Below, one piece after another: positions 7,179-15,236 of a DNA stretch of 18,255 nucleotides (the stretch's first letter is position 1; the number at the start of each line of letters is the position of its first letter). The translations under genes and the position numbers were made by a program. The stretch spans positions 1 to 18,255 of the forward strand of contig JAGREF010000097.1 of assembly GCA_020446665.1 (NCBI GenBank). Reading direction: 5' to 3'. The stretch is from Sphingomonadaceae bacterium (GTDB lineage Bacteria > Pseudomonadota > Alphaproteobacteria > Sphingomonadales > Sphingomonadaceae). The notes under the pieces were generated by a model. The model had not been told where the DNA came from. It ran no database searches and worked only from the letters and a program-made list of their open reading frames with translations.

Positions 7179-8098
7179 GTCCCCGCCGGGCTGAGCTGTT
7201 CCACCGGGTTGCCTGCCCCGTCGCGCAGGCGGCGCGGTTCGAGCACAGCCGCGGTTTCGATCAGGTCGAGCGCCCGCTGCGCTTCGGCATAGCGTTTGGC
7301 ATCGGCGATCCATTTGTCGGCCAGTTCCGCACCCGGAAGCTGCTCCACTTCGGCAATCGCTGCTTCCACCCGCCCGCTTTCAAGGAACATGCGCGCCCGG
7401 TCCAGCCGCCGCTCCGGCTGCGGGGAAGGCGCGCTTTCGCGGCGCACGACAAACAGGGAATCGATCCCGCGTTTGAACCGGGCCCAGCCGGATTCGTTAG
7501 AGGCATTGGAGATATCGGGCCCCAGCCCTTCCAGCCGCGCGACCAGTTGGTCCAGCGTGATCGGATCGCGCGACGCAGCCACCACTGTGCGCACCGCATT
7601 GGGCATCGCATCACCAAAGCGCAGCCGTAGCTGGTCCGCAAGATAGCCCAGCTCTGCCCCGCGTTCGAGCGCGCGGCGGGTGGCAAAGGCGATCAGCAAC
7701 CCTTCGGCCCGCGCGGCATTGCCCGCAGCGGCCTGCGCCTGCAGGTCAAGCTTCGCCAGGCGCTGTTCGGCTGCGGCCAGACGTTGATCCAGTCCGCCTT
7801 GCTGTTCCTCAACGCGTTCCACTGCCTGTGCCGCTTCTGCCACGTCTTTTGCACTGGTCGGGCTGGCTGAAGGAGTCGCTCCTGCTCCTTTCGGCAGATC
7901 TGCAAGCTTGGCCTGATCCTCTGGATTCTCGCGAATGACCCCGGCCGCGCCATCGCCAAAATCGGTGCGCCAGGCGATAAAGGCGACCAGTGCGGCACCA
8001 ACAAAGAAGGCGATTACAACCGCATAGAAGAGGGTCTTGAGCGAGCTGCGGCTATCATTGGCGCTCGCTTTGCCGGTTAGAGACTTGTAGCTATCCAT
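7175..8098 (-). CDS. Mic60/mitofilin-like inner-membrane protein (COG4223-type)
   Basis: The protein has 307 residues from ATG 8098. The architecture is a short polar N-terminus, one transmembrane helix (about 22-43), a Pro/Ala/Ser linker, a predicted coiled coil (about 85-125, A/E/Q/L heptad-like) and a C-terminal helical domain (about 130-285). That last domain has the mitofilin-type pattern: W205 and FVVRR (216-220), then LDRARMFLESGRVEAAIAE (232-250) and LPGAELADKWIADAKR. Alphaproteobacterial Mic60 homologues share this build and often sit beside haem genes; they shape inner membranes or tether them to the outer membrane. It follows hemD by 41 bp. An alternative ATG at 8167 would add 23 residues and overlap hemD; it was not chosen because the extension has no membrane-protein character. 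Assignment rests on domain order, C-terminal pattern and neighbourhood, not a search. Confidence 0.72.
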   Translation of the reverse strand: MDSYKSLTGKASANDSRSSLKTLFYAVVIAFFVGAALVAFIAWRTDFGDGAAGVIRENPEDQAKLADLPKGAGATPSASPTSAKDVAEAAQAVERVEEQQGGLDQRLAAAEQRLAKLDLQAQAAAGNAARAEGLLIAFATRRALERGAELGYLADQLRLRFGDAMPNAVRTVVAASRDPITLDQLVARLEGLGPDISNASNESGWARFKRGIDSLFVVRRESAPSPQPERRLDRARMFLESGRVEAAIAEVEQLPGAELADKWIADAKRYAEAQRALDLIETAAVLEPRRLRDGAGNPVEQLSPAGT

Positions 8099-8139
8099 TC
8101 CAATCCATTTCGCGCCTTGTGCCGTCGCGACTACGGCTG

Positions 8140-8841
8140 TCAGCGTTCTATGGCTTTTCCATGGCACATGTCCCGCGCCAAGGCCAGCAGTGCCGTTTCC
8201 GTAGGGGTGGATGCGTTCACGACAGCAGCCCAGCCCGTGCCTGCCGATGCCGCTATCCGGGGGCCGAGACAGGCCAGAGCCAGCTGGCCACGCGGCAGCC
8301 CGATCCGTTGCACTTCGCTGGCAAGATGGGTGGCGGCGACCGCCGAATGGAGCAGCACCAGCGCCCCGCCCTGCAAGCTTTCCACCAGCATCTCCGGCAA
8401 CGGCAAGGCGCGGCTTTCATAGCATATGCGTTCTGCCAGCTTTATCCCCGGCGGTGGAGACAGCGCCACGTGATCGCGCCCGGCAAGGCGGATCAGCGCG
8501 AGCTGTTGCCCGGCGAGCGAATCCAGAACCGCTTGCAATCCGCCCGCACCCACCTGCGCAACGGTAAAGCCTGCTGCGCGGGCTGCTTGCGCTGTTGCCT
8601 CGCCAACCGCGTAGACGGGCAAATGCTGCAAGCCCTCCAGCCCCTCCCCGCCATGACGAAAGGCGTTGGCGCTGCCGACCAGCACACCATCAAAATGCGC
8701 GCGAACAGGCTGTTCCCATGCGACGGGAACGACTTCGAACAAGGGGAAACCCGCCATGGGCAGGCCCAGCTGTTCGCCCCGCTTCACAGTCGCGGAGCAG
8801 CCCGGCTCTGGCCGGATCGCGATTACCCGGCTGAAAATCAT
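8140..8841 (-). CDS. hemD: Uroporphyrinogen-III synthase
   Basis: This enzyme cyclises hydroxymethylbilane to uroporphyrinogen III with inversion of ring D, the step after HemC in tetrapyrrole synthesis. It has 233 residues, within the usual 230-260 range. HemD is poorly conserved; the visible family features are the N-terminal VIAIRPEPG, FDGVLVGSANAFR (50-62, the usual D-x-hydrophobic-T/S-S-x-N-A segment), LPVYAVGEATAQAARAAGF (74-92) and the later CLGPRIAASA near 190. Its ATG overlaps the hemC stop by 4 bp (ATGA at 8838-8841 on the minus strand), which indicates translational coupling and makes the identification secure. Confidence 0.93.
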   Translation of the reverse strand: MIFSRVIAIRPEPGCSATVKRGEQLGLPMAGFPLFEVVPVAWEQPVRAHFDGVLVGSANAFRHGGEGLEGLQHLPVYAVGEATAQAARAAGFTVAQVGAGGLQAVLDSLAGQQLALIRLAGRDHVALSPPPGIKLAERICYESRALPLPEMLVESLQGGALVLLHSAVAATHLASEVQRIGLPRGQLALACLGPRIAASAGTGWAAVVNASTPTETALLALARDMCHGKAIER

Positions 8842-9764
8842 GCCCCGGTGAAATGCCGGGTAATGGCGGGGGAGGACCGCGCCAGCAGCTCGGCCGCCAG
8901 CGCTTTGGGTCCCGACATGTCCAGCGGATCAAACTGCGCTTCGCCCTCTACCCGCTCGCTGCCATCGGGGCTGAACAAGGCTGCACGCAGCAGCAGCTGC
9001 CCGCCTTGCCAGCGGCTCAACACCGCCACCGCGCTGTGGCAATTGCCGCCCAGCGCGAGCAGCAAGGCACGCTCAGCCATCACCGCGCGATGGCTGGGCT
9101 GATCGTCAATCGCGGCAACCAGAGCGCAGGCGCGCTCGTTTGCAGCGTTGCATTCAATCCCGATCGCGCCCTGCGCCGGGGCTGGCAGCCAGCTGTCTGC
9201 ATCGAGCAGCGTGCCGACATCGAGCTGGCCCAGTCGCGAGAGGCCCGCTGCCGCCAGCAAGGTGACATCGGCTTCGCCTGCCTCCAGCTTGCCCAGCCGG
9301 GTCGCGACATTGCCGCGAAAACCCACCACCCGGCAATCAGGCCGCTGGTGCAGCATCTGCGCAGCCCGGCGCGGCGCGCTGGTGCCAATGGTCGCCCCGT
9401 GGGGAATTGCCGCGATACTGGCCGCCCCGACCAGCACATCGCGCACATCTTCGCGCGGCAGGATGGCAGCGATCTGCAAACTATCGGGCCGAACCGTCTC
9501 GACATCCTTCATCGAATGAACGGCAGCATCAATCCGGCCTTCAGCCAGCCAGCCGTCCAGTTCCTTGGTCCACAGGGCCTTGCCACCGATTTCAGCCAGC
9601 GGACGGTCAAGAATCTTGTCGCCACTGGCCACCACGGGCACGAGTTCGATCTCGGCTTCATCCCATCCATGCGCGGCGCACAGGCGGGCGCGGGCTTCGC
9701 GCGCCTGCACCATGGCAAGCGGGGACTGACGGGTTCCGAGACGCAGTTTGATTGTATCATTCAT
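8838..9764 (-). CDS. hemC: Hydroxymethylbilane synthase (porphobilinogen deaminase)
   Basis: This enzyme condenses four porphobilinogen molecules into hydroxymethylbilane in the cytoplasm. It has 308 residues, the normal length. Motifs are RLGTRQSPLAMVQA (8-21), the catalytic-Asp segment AVHSMKDV (81-88, D87), REDVRDV (104-110), IGTSAPRRAAQ (126-136), GFRGNVATRLGKL (148-160), LPAPAQGAIGIE (193-204) and the dipyrromethane-cofactor cysteine C242 in LGGNCHSAVAV. It heads the minus-strand hem operon. Its start at 9764 is 45 bp from the tsaD start on the other strand, so both promoters must lie in or around that short gap; no clear -35/-10 boxes are visible there. Confidence 0.97.
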   Translation of the reverse strand: MNDTIKLRLGTRQSPLAMVQAREARARLCAAHGWDEAEIELVPVVASGDKILDRPLAEIGGKALWTKELDGWLAEGRIDAAVHSMKDVETVRPDSLQIAAILPREDVRDVLVGAASIAAIPHGATIGTSAPRRAAQMLHQRPDCRVVGFRGNVATRLGKLEAGEADVTLLAAAGLSRLGQLDVGTLLDADSWLPAPAQGAIGIECNAANERACALVAAIDDQPSHRAVMAERALLLALGGNCHSAVAVLSRWQGGQLLLRAALFSPDGSERVEGEAQFDPLDMSGPKALAAELLARSSPAITRHFTGA

Positions 9765-9809
9765 GGGCGGTGCTTGCCCTAGCTTGTCATGTCGCTAAGG
9801 GAAAGCAGG

Positions 9810-10844
9810 ATGGGCCTTGTCCTCGGCATAGAATCCAGCTGCGACGAAACGGCAGTGGCGCTTGTGACCAGCGAACGGCACATCCTTGCCCAGCGCATTG
9901 CCTCGCAGGATGCCGAACACGCGCCCTATGGCGGCGTGGTCCCGGAAATTGCCGCCCGCGCCCATGCTGAACGGCTTGCCCCCATGATCGAGGCCGTGCT
10001 GGAGGAGACCGGGATCAGCCTGCCAGAACTGGACGCAATCGCCGCCACCGCCGGCCCCGGCCTGATTGGCGGGGTGATGGTCGGGCTGGTCAGTGCCAAG
10101 GCACTGGCAATGGCGAGCGGCGTGCCGCTGCTGGCGATCAATCATCTGGAAGGCCACGCGCTGTCACCACGCCTCGCCGATGCAGAGCTGCAATTCCCCT
10201 ATGCCCTGCTGCTGGTCAGCGGAGGCCATTGCCAGATCCTGCGCGTCGATGGCGTGGGGCAATATCGCCGCTTTGCCACGACGATTGACGATGCGCTGGG
10301 GGAAGCCTTTGACAAGACCGCCAAGCTGCTGGGGCTCGGCTATCCCGGCGGCCCCGCGGTGGAACGGCTGGCGCAGCAGGGCGACGGCACCGCCGTGCCT
10401 CTGCCCCGTCCGCTGGTTGGCAGCGGGGAACCGCATTTCTCCTTCGCCGGGCTGAAAAGCGCGGTGATGCGCGCCAAGGAAAGCGGCCAGCATAGCGACG
10501 CCGATGTTGCCGCGAGTTTCCAGCAGGCAGCAATTGACTGCCTGCTTGATCGTCTGCGCATTGCGCTGGATGCCATGGGGCCCGTGCCTGCGCTGGTGGT
10601 TGCTGGCGGGGTTGCTGCCAATGCAGCGATCCGCTCCGCGCTTGAGAGCATGGCAGCAAAACACTCCATGCGTTTTGTCGCGCCGCCCTTGGCGCTATGC
10701 ACTGACAATGCGGCAATGATCGCATGGGCCGGGATCGAGAGGCTGCCTATGGGGCAGTTTGACCCGCTGGACGTAAGCGCCCGTCCACGCTGGCCATTGG
10801 ATCCCGATGCCGAACCGGCGCGGGGAGCGGGAGTAAAGGCATGA
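9810..10844 (+). CDS. tsaD: tRNA N6-adenosine threonylcarbamoyltransferase TsaD
   Basis: TsaD is the catalytic subunit that transfers the threonylcarbamoyl group to A37 of ANN-decoding tRNAs (t6A), acting with TsaB and TsaE. From ATG 9810 it has 344 residues, the usual length. Motifs are [14 protein letters not shown] (5-18), [17 protein letters not shown] (40-56), [10 protein letters not shown] (79-88), the metal-binding NHLEGH with H112 and H116, [10 protein letters not shown] (133-142), [20 protein letters not shown] (166-185) and the C-terminal metal ligand D299 in CTDNAAM. The 9810 start is preferred over ATG 9789 because AAGGGA (9797-9802) lies seven bases before it and the protein then begins right at the family N-terminus. 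It overlaps gpsA by 4 bp. Confidence 0.97.
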   Translation: MGLVLGIESSCDETAVALVTSERHILAQRIASQDAEHAPYGGVVPEIAARAHAERLAPMIEAVLEETGISLPELDAIAATAGPGLIGGVMVGLVSAKALAMASGVPLLAINHLEGHALSPRLADAELQFPYALLLVSGGHCQILRVDGVGQYRRFATTIDDALGEAFDKTAKLLGLGYPGGPAVERLAQQGDGTAVPLPRPLVGSGEPHFSFAGLKSAVMRAKESGQHSDADVAASFQQAAIDCLLDRLRIALDAMGPVPALVVAGGVAANAAIRSALESMAAKHSMRFVAPPLALCTDNAAMIAWAGIERLPMGQFDPLDVSARPRWPLDPDAEPARGAGVKA

Positions 10845-11836
10845 GCGATATAGTAGGCGTGATCGGCGCGGGCGCATGGGGCACCGCCCTGGCGCAAATG
10901 CTGGCCAGTGACGGGCGCGATGTCACCTTGTGGTCGCGCAATGCGGAAGTGGTGGAAGAGATCAACACGCACCACCGCAACACGCCCTATTTGCCCTCTG
11001 CCAGCTTGTCTCCCACCATCCATGCCACCAGCGATCTGGGTGCGGTCGGGGCTTGCGATGTCGTTTTGTCTGTCACCCCAGCCCAGCATCTTGGCAGTGT
11101 GATCGGCTCCATGCCGGTCCATCCGCGTGATTTGATCCTGTGCAGCAAGGGGATCGAGGCAGGCACGCATCGACTGATGAATGAAGTGGCCACGGATGCC
11201 GCTCCGGGCAGCGCCATCGCCATCCTGTCCGGCCCGACCTTTGCCCACGAAGTCGCCGCCGGGCTGCCCACCGCAGTCACTCTGGCTTGCAGCGGCGGGG
11301 ATGAACAATGGGAACGGCTCTCTCCGGTGATCGCCCGGCCTGCCTTCCGCCCCTATTATTCGGACGATGTCACCGGGGCCGAGATTGGCGGCGCGGTGAA
11401 GAACGTGCTCGCCATTGCCTGCGGCGTGGTCGATGGGTTGCAGCTGGGCCAGAATGCCCGCGCCGCCCTGATCGCACGCGGCTATGCCGAGATGATGCGC
11501 TTTGGCGAGCATCTGGGGGCAGAGCGCGACACGCTGGCCGGGCTGTGCGGCCTGGGCGATCTGGTGCTGACGTGTTCCTCCACCTCCAGCCGCAATTTCT
11601 CGCTCGGCAAGGCGCTGGGCGAAGGGAAATCTCCCGCAGAGCTGTTGTCGGATCGCCGCACAGTGGCAGAGGGATCGCACACCGCGCCTGTGTTGGGCGA
11701 ACTCGCCCGCACGCAGGGCATCGACATGCCGATTGTCGAGGCTGTGTGCCAATTGCTGCAAGGCGCACCGGCCCGCGAAATCGTGTCTGGCCTGCTGTCC
11801 CGCCCTTTACGCGCTGAACAGGGCGCGCCTGCGTGA
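10841..11836 (+). CDS. gpsA: NAD(P)-dependent glycerol-3-phosphate dehydrogenase
   Basis: GpsA reduces dihydroxyacetone phosphate to sn-glycerol-3-phosphate, the backbone for phospholipid synthesis. It has 331 residues, the usual size. The N-terminal Rossmann motif is [11 protein letters not shown] (8-18, glycines 9, 11 and 14). Then come LCSKGIE with K103, [11 protein letters not shown] (129-139), the catalytic K187 in [13 protein letters not shown], and [14 protein letters not shown] (232-245) followed by [13 protein letters not shown] (250-262), which binds substrate phosphate. Its ATG overlaps the tsaD stop (ATGA, 10841-10844) and its stop overlaps the GTG start of the next gene (11833-11836), so the three genes are probably translated from one message. 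The tsaD-gpsA pairing is common in alphaproteobacteria. Confidence 0.97.
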   Translation: MSDIVGVIGAGAWGTALAQMLASDGRDVTLWSRNAEVVEEINTHHRNTPYLPSASLSPTIHATSDLGAVGACDVVLSVTPAQHLGSVIGSMPVHPRDLILCSKGIEAGTHRLMNEVATDAAPGSAIAILSGPTFAHEVAAGLPTAVTLACSGGDEQWERLSPVIARPAFRPYYSDDVTGAEIGGAVKNVLAIACGVVDGLQLGQNARAALIARGYAEMMRFGEHLGAERDTLAGLCGLGDLVLTCSSTSSRNFSLGKALGEGKSPAELLSDRRTVAEGSHTAPVLGELARTQGIDMPIVEAVCQLLQGAPAREIVSGLLSRPLRAEQGAPA

Positions 11837-13341
11837 GCAGTGCTGAACAGCAAGGCGACATCGCCGCACTGGCCAAGGGCGGGAGGACGAATTTCTTCGG
11901 TTTCCTGTTGCGGCTGCTGGCGCGTCTGCCTTTCCTGTTCATTGCCGGGCGTCTCTATGGCGAGGACGCTGTGGGCCGCTATGCCTCTGCGCTGGTCGTG
12001 ATCGAATTGCTCGCCCTGATTTGCTCGATGGGGGAGAAGCGCGGACTGGCCCAGCGCCTGACCGAAGGCGAGGAGGAACATCCGGCCAATCTTGTCTTTG
12101 ACGGGATGCTGCTGGCGGTCCTCTTCTCCGCAATCGTTGGCACGGCGCTGTGGTTCTTCCCGACGCCGATGTTCCCCAACGGGATGAACGATCCGCTGGA
12201 TAGATGGCTGGTGCTGGCTATCCCCGCCTATGCGCTGACGGAAATCCTGCTTGCCGCGCAGGCCTATCGCTATGACATTGCCGCCACCGTCCGTGCGCGC
12301 GCCGTGGTGGAACCGTGGACGATCTCGATCATGGCTGGCGTGTTGTTCTACACATTGCCTGACAAGCGCCATGATGCCGGGCTGGGGCTTGCCTATCTGG
12401 CTTCCATCTATGCCGGGATGCTGGCGGCGCTGTGGCCGTTTCTGCGTTCCTATGGTCTGCCACGTGGCTGGCGTCCCCACCCCATTGCCATGAGCAAGAT
12501 GACCGCAAAGGCTTTACCGCTGGCGACGGCCGATGCGATTGAATGGGGCACGCGGCGGCTGGATATCTTCATCCTCGGCTTCTTCGCGGCACCTGCGGCC
12601 GTGGGCATTTACTACATGGCGCAGCAGGTCGCGAGCCTGCCACAAAAGCTCAAGACCAGTTTCGAGCCGATCCTCGGCCCGGTGATTACCAAGAATCTGA
12701 AGCTCAAGGATTATGGCGCGATTGCCAGACAGGTGGCGCAGGTCGGTTTCTGGATTGTCGCCATGCAGGCCGGGATCGCGCTGGCGCTGGGTGTACCGGG
12801 CGAAGGGGTGATGGGGCTGATCGGCCCGAATTTCGTGGGCGGCACCGGCGCGCTGGCCTTCCTGCTGGCGGCAGAGGTCGTGGCGGCGACGGCGGTCGTT
12901 TCCGAAGCGGCGCTGGTCTATGTTGCGCGCAAGCGGAATCTGGCCATTTCCATCGGCACAATCGCGCTGCAGGCGGCGCTGACCGTTGCGCTGATCCTGC
13001 TGGTGCAGCGGCTGGGCTATGGCGAGCCGTACAAGGCGGCGGCGGCGGCCATGGCGCTGATGCTGGCACTGGGCGCGGCCTCGCTGGTCAAGGCGTGGCT
13101 GCTCTCGCGCATCCTGGGCCATCGGGTCAATAACTGGCGCTGGGCGCTGATCTGGGCTGCGGGGCCAGCCGTGGTGGTCGGCTATGCCGCGACCTGGCTG
13201 CCCGAATGGGCCGAGCTGTTGTTCGGCATCCCTGCGATCCTGCTCACCTATGGCTGGGTGATCTGGCACAAGGGATTCGGCCCGGAAGACCGCGTGTTGT
13301 TCCGCAAGAATATGGGGCCGAAAGACGAGGACGCGGCTTAG
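11833..13341 (+). CDS. MOP-superfamily oligosaccharide flippase / polysaccharide exporter-like membrane protein
   Basis: This is a 502-residue integral membrane protein with about 12 hydrophobic segments spaced along its length and little soluble sequence. The pattern is that of Wzx/PST flippases, which move lipid-linked sugars across the inner membrane: GGRTNFFGFLLRLLARLP at the N-terminus, a charged MGEKRGLAQRLTEGEEE loop, LDIFILGFFAAPAAVGIYYMAQQ around the seventh segment, and a long second half starting KLKTSFEPILGPVITKNL. The start is GTG at 11833 overlapping the gpsA stop. The substrate cannot be inferred: no glycosyltransferase genes are adjacent. The C-terminus ends in charged residues on the cytoplasmic side. 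Family assignment is fairly secure; biological role is inferred. Confidence 0.82.
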   Translation: MSSAEQQGDIAALAKGGRTNFFGFLLRLLARLPFLFIAGRLYGEDAVGRYASALVVIELLALICSMGEKRGLAQRLTEGEEEHPANLVFDGMLLAVLFSAIVGTALWFFPTPMFPNGMNDPLDRWLVLAIPAYALTEILLAAQAYRYDIAATVRARAVVEPWTISIMAGVLFYTLPDKRHDAGLGLAYLASIYAGMLAALWPFLRSYGLPRGWRPHPIAMSKMTAKALPLATADAIEWGTRRLDIFILGFFAAPAAVGIYYMAQQVASLPQKLKTSFEPILGPVITKNLKLKDYGAIARQVAQVGFWIVAMQAGIALALGVPGEGVMGLIGPNFVGGTGALAFLLAAEVVAATAVVSEAALVYVARKRNLAISIGTIALQAALTVALILLVQRLGYGEPYKAAAAAMALMLALGAASLVKAWLLSRILGHRVNNWRWALIWAAGPAVVVGYAATWLPEWAELLFGIPAILLTYGWVIWHKGFGPEDRVLFRKNMGPKDEDAA

Positions 13342-13426
13342 GTCGCGGGGAATTTGTCCAGCGGCGCCAGGCCGCATCCCCCCTCCATCGCCGGTTGACG
13401 CTAGCGGGCGCATCGCCTGCCCCTGC

Positions 13427-13454
13427 TTGACTCTCAAATGATACATTATATCAT
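13427..13454 (+). promoter_or_regulatory. Candidate sigma-70-type promoter with a palindrome over the -10
   Basis: TTGACT (13427-13432) and TATCAT (13449-13454) each match the consensus boxes at five of six positions and are spaced by 16 nt. The -10 box is also the right arm of a perfect 6-bp inverted repeat, ATGATA (13438-13443) / TATCAT (13449-13454), around CATTA. This suggests an operator for a repressor. The remainder of the 13342-13515 gap shows no gene, and no terminator for the flippase gene was seen. Confidence 0.5.
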
Positions 13455-13515
13455 TCAGCATCCATTCACATGCAAAAGGGAGGATGCGATGCCATATCAG
13501 GAGGAGGGAACGGCC

Positions 13516-15195
13516 ATGGCCAGAATCAGGAAATGCACGATCTTCACTGGCATCGTCTCTGCCCATGTGGTGCTGTTGGCCGCATGTGCCTCACAGCAGG
13601 ACGGGGTTACCAGCACCAAGCCGCAGGATCGCGTGACCACGGCGGATATCGCACCGCCTTCTCCACCTCCACCGCCTCCTCCACCTCCGCCTCCGCCCCC
13701 GCCTCCGATGATTGCCGGTGCGCCAGCGCAGGAGATGACGCGCATGGCTTCCCCCTCCCCATCCTATATCCCGCCGGTCGTGGTGGCGCAGGATCCTGAG
13801 CGCGAACGCTATGAGGGTGAGGACGTTTCCCCGGTCAAGCTGACCGCGACCGAGCCGGTTTCCACCTTCTCGGTCGATGTGGATACCGGGTCCTATGCCA
13901 ATTCCAGACGCTTCCTGAATGGCGGACGCCTGCCTCCGAAAGACGCCGTGCGCACAGAGGAGATGATCAACTATTTCCGCTATGCCTATCCCGCGCCGGA
14001 AGATCGCAGCACGCCCTTTACCGTTACCGCCGATGTCGCGCGCAGCCCGTGGAATGCGGATACGCAGCTGCTGCGGATTGGCCTGCGCGGCTATGATCTG
14101 GACCGGTCTGAACGGCCCCCGGCAAACCTTGTCTTCCTGCTCGACGTTTCCGGTTCGATGGGTAGCCAGGACAAGCTGCCGCTGGTCAAGGCCGCGCTAT
14201 CGCAAATGGCAGGCGAACTGACGAGCAAGGATCGCGTATCCATCGTTGTCTATGCCGGGGCTGCCGGGCTGGTGCTGGAACCGACCAATGACCCACGCAA
14301 GATCCGCGCGGCGCTCGACCAGCTCAATGCCGGTGGCTCCACCGCGGGCGGCGCAGGCCTGAAGCTCGCCTATCAGGTGGCGGAAGACAATTTCATCAAG
14401 GGCGGCGTCAACCGTGTGATCCTGGCCACTGATGGCGATTTCAATGTTGGCCAGACCAGCAATGATGCGCTGATCGAGATGATCGAGCAACGCCGCGATA
14501 CGGGCATCACGCTGACCACGCTCGGCTTTGGCACGGGCAATTACAACGAAGCGATGATGGAACAGATCGCGGACAAGGGTAATGGCAATTACGCCTATAT
14601 CGACAGCGCGATGGAAGCGAAGAAAGTGCTGGGCGACCAGATGCAGTCCACGCTCTTCACCATCGCCAAGGATGTGAAAATCCAGGTCGAATTCAATCCG
14701 GCTGTCGTCAGCCAGTATCGCCTGATCGGCTATGAAAACCGGGCCCTGCGCGAGGAGGATTTCGACAATGACAAGGTCGATGCCGGTGATATTGGCGCCG
14801 GGCATCAGGTCACTGCAATCTACGAAATCGTGCCGGTCGGGACCAAGGGCTGGATTTCGCCGCGCCGCTATGAAGGCACGCCCACTGCCGCCGCCGCTGC
14901 CAAGGCCAGCGAGGCCGCGCATGTGAAGCTGCGCTACAAGCTGCCCGATGGTGACACGTCGAAACTGATCGACTTTGTCGTGCCCGCCAGCCGCCTCGCC
15001 AATCCGCGCCTGCCGACCGGCGATTTCGCCTTCGCCGCTGCGGTCGCCGCCTATGGCCAGAAACTGCGCGGCGATCCGATGCTGGGTGATTTCAGCTATG
15101 GCGATATTCAGCGACTGGCAGGCAAGCAGGAGGATTTCTGGCGGCAGGAATTCATCCAGCTGACGGGTCTGGCGGGCAGCATGCGCCAGAACTGA
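13516..15195 (+). CDS. vWA-domain lipoprotein, YfbK/DUF3520 type
   Basis: The protein has 559 residues from ATG 13516. The N-terminus is a lipoprotein signal with lipobox L21-A-A-C24, then a proline run (P50-P64 after A-P-P-S). An N-terminal vWF_A-associated domain follows (about 112-200, STFSVDVDTGSYANSRRFL). The von Willebrand A domain (about 203-380) has a complete MIDAS-type metal site: D210-V-S-G-S214, T276 and D306 in ATDGD. A C-terminal DUF3520-like region begins near 385. Such proteins bind ligands or partners through the metal site; the role of this family is not known to me. GGAGGG (13503-13508) sits seven bases before the chosen start. An ATG at 13489 also has a good ribosome site (GGGAGG) but would put nine polar residues ahead of the signal peptide. 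The product is probably anchored in the envelope. Confidence 0.87.
   Translation: MARIRKCTIFTGIVSAHVVLLAACASQQDGVTSTKPQDRVTTADIAPPSPPPPPPPPPPPPPPPMIAGAPAQEMTRMASPSPSYIPPVVVAQDPERERYEGEDVSPVKLTATEPVSTFSVDVDTGSYANSRRFLNGGRLPPKDAVRTEEMINYFRYAYPAPEDRSTPFTVTADVARSPWNADTQLLRIGLRGYDLDRSERPPANLVFLLDVSGSMGSQDKLPLVKAALSQMAGELTSKDRVSIVVYAGAAGLVLEPTNDPRKIRAALDQLNAGGSTAGGAGLKLAYQVAEDNFIKGGVNRVILATDGDFNVGQTSNDALIEMIEQRRDTGITLTTLGFGTGNYNEAMMEQIADKGNGNYAYIDSAMEAKKVLGDQMQSTLFTIAKDVKIQVEFNPAVVSQYRLIGYENRALREEDFDNDKVDAGDIGAGHQVTAIYEIVPVGTKGWISPRRYEGTPTAAAAAKASEAAHVKLRYKLPDGDTSKLIDFVVPASRLANPRLPTGDFAFAAAVAAYGQKLRGDPMLGDFSYGDIQRLAGKQEDFWRQEFIQLTGLAGSMRQN
13654..13707 (+). repeat. Proline-codon tract (low-complexity, CCN-rich)
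   Basis: Codons 47-64 of the vWA lipoprotein are Pro except for one Ser, giving 15 prolines in a row. All four proline codons are mixed (CCA, CCT, CCG, CCC), so it is not a simple tandem DNA repeat, but it is pyrimidine-rich on the plus strand. In the protein it would form a stiff polyproline-II spacer between the lipid anchor and the globular domains. Confidence 0.85.
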
Positions 15196-15236
15196 CAGGT
15201 CTTTGACTTGAGCAGCGGGGGCGGTATGGGCAGCAT

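Noticed and set aside
10340..11761. Long minus-strand open frame (about 473 codons) opposite tsaD and gpsA
   Set aside because: It lies antisense to two certain genes, has composition typical of a reverse-frame shadow in GC-rich DNA, and shows no recognisable domain.
12514..13566. Minus-strand open frame (about 350 codons) opposite the flippase gene
   Set aside because: It is rich in Q, R, H and D as expected for the complement of a membrane-protein gene, with no domain and no ribosome site.
15203..15230. TTGACT with TATGGG as a promoter for the OmpA-domain gene
   Set aside because: The -10 match is only three of six and it overlaps the putative ribosome-site area; the gene may be read from the upstream vWA promoter.
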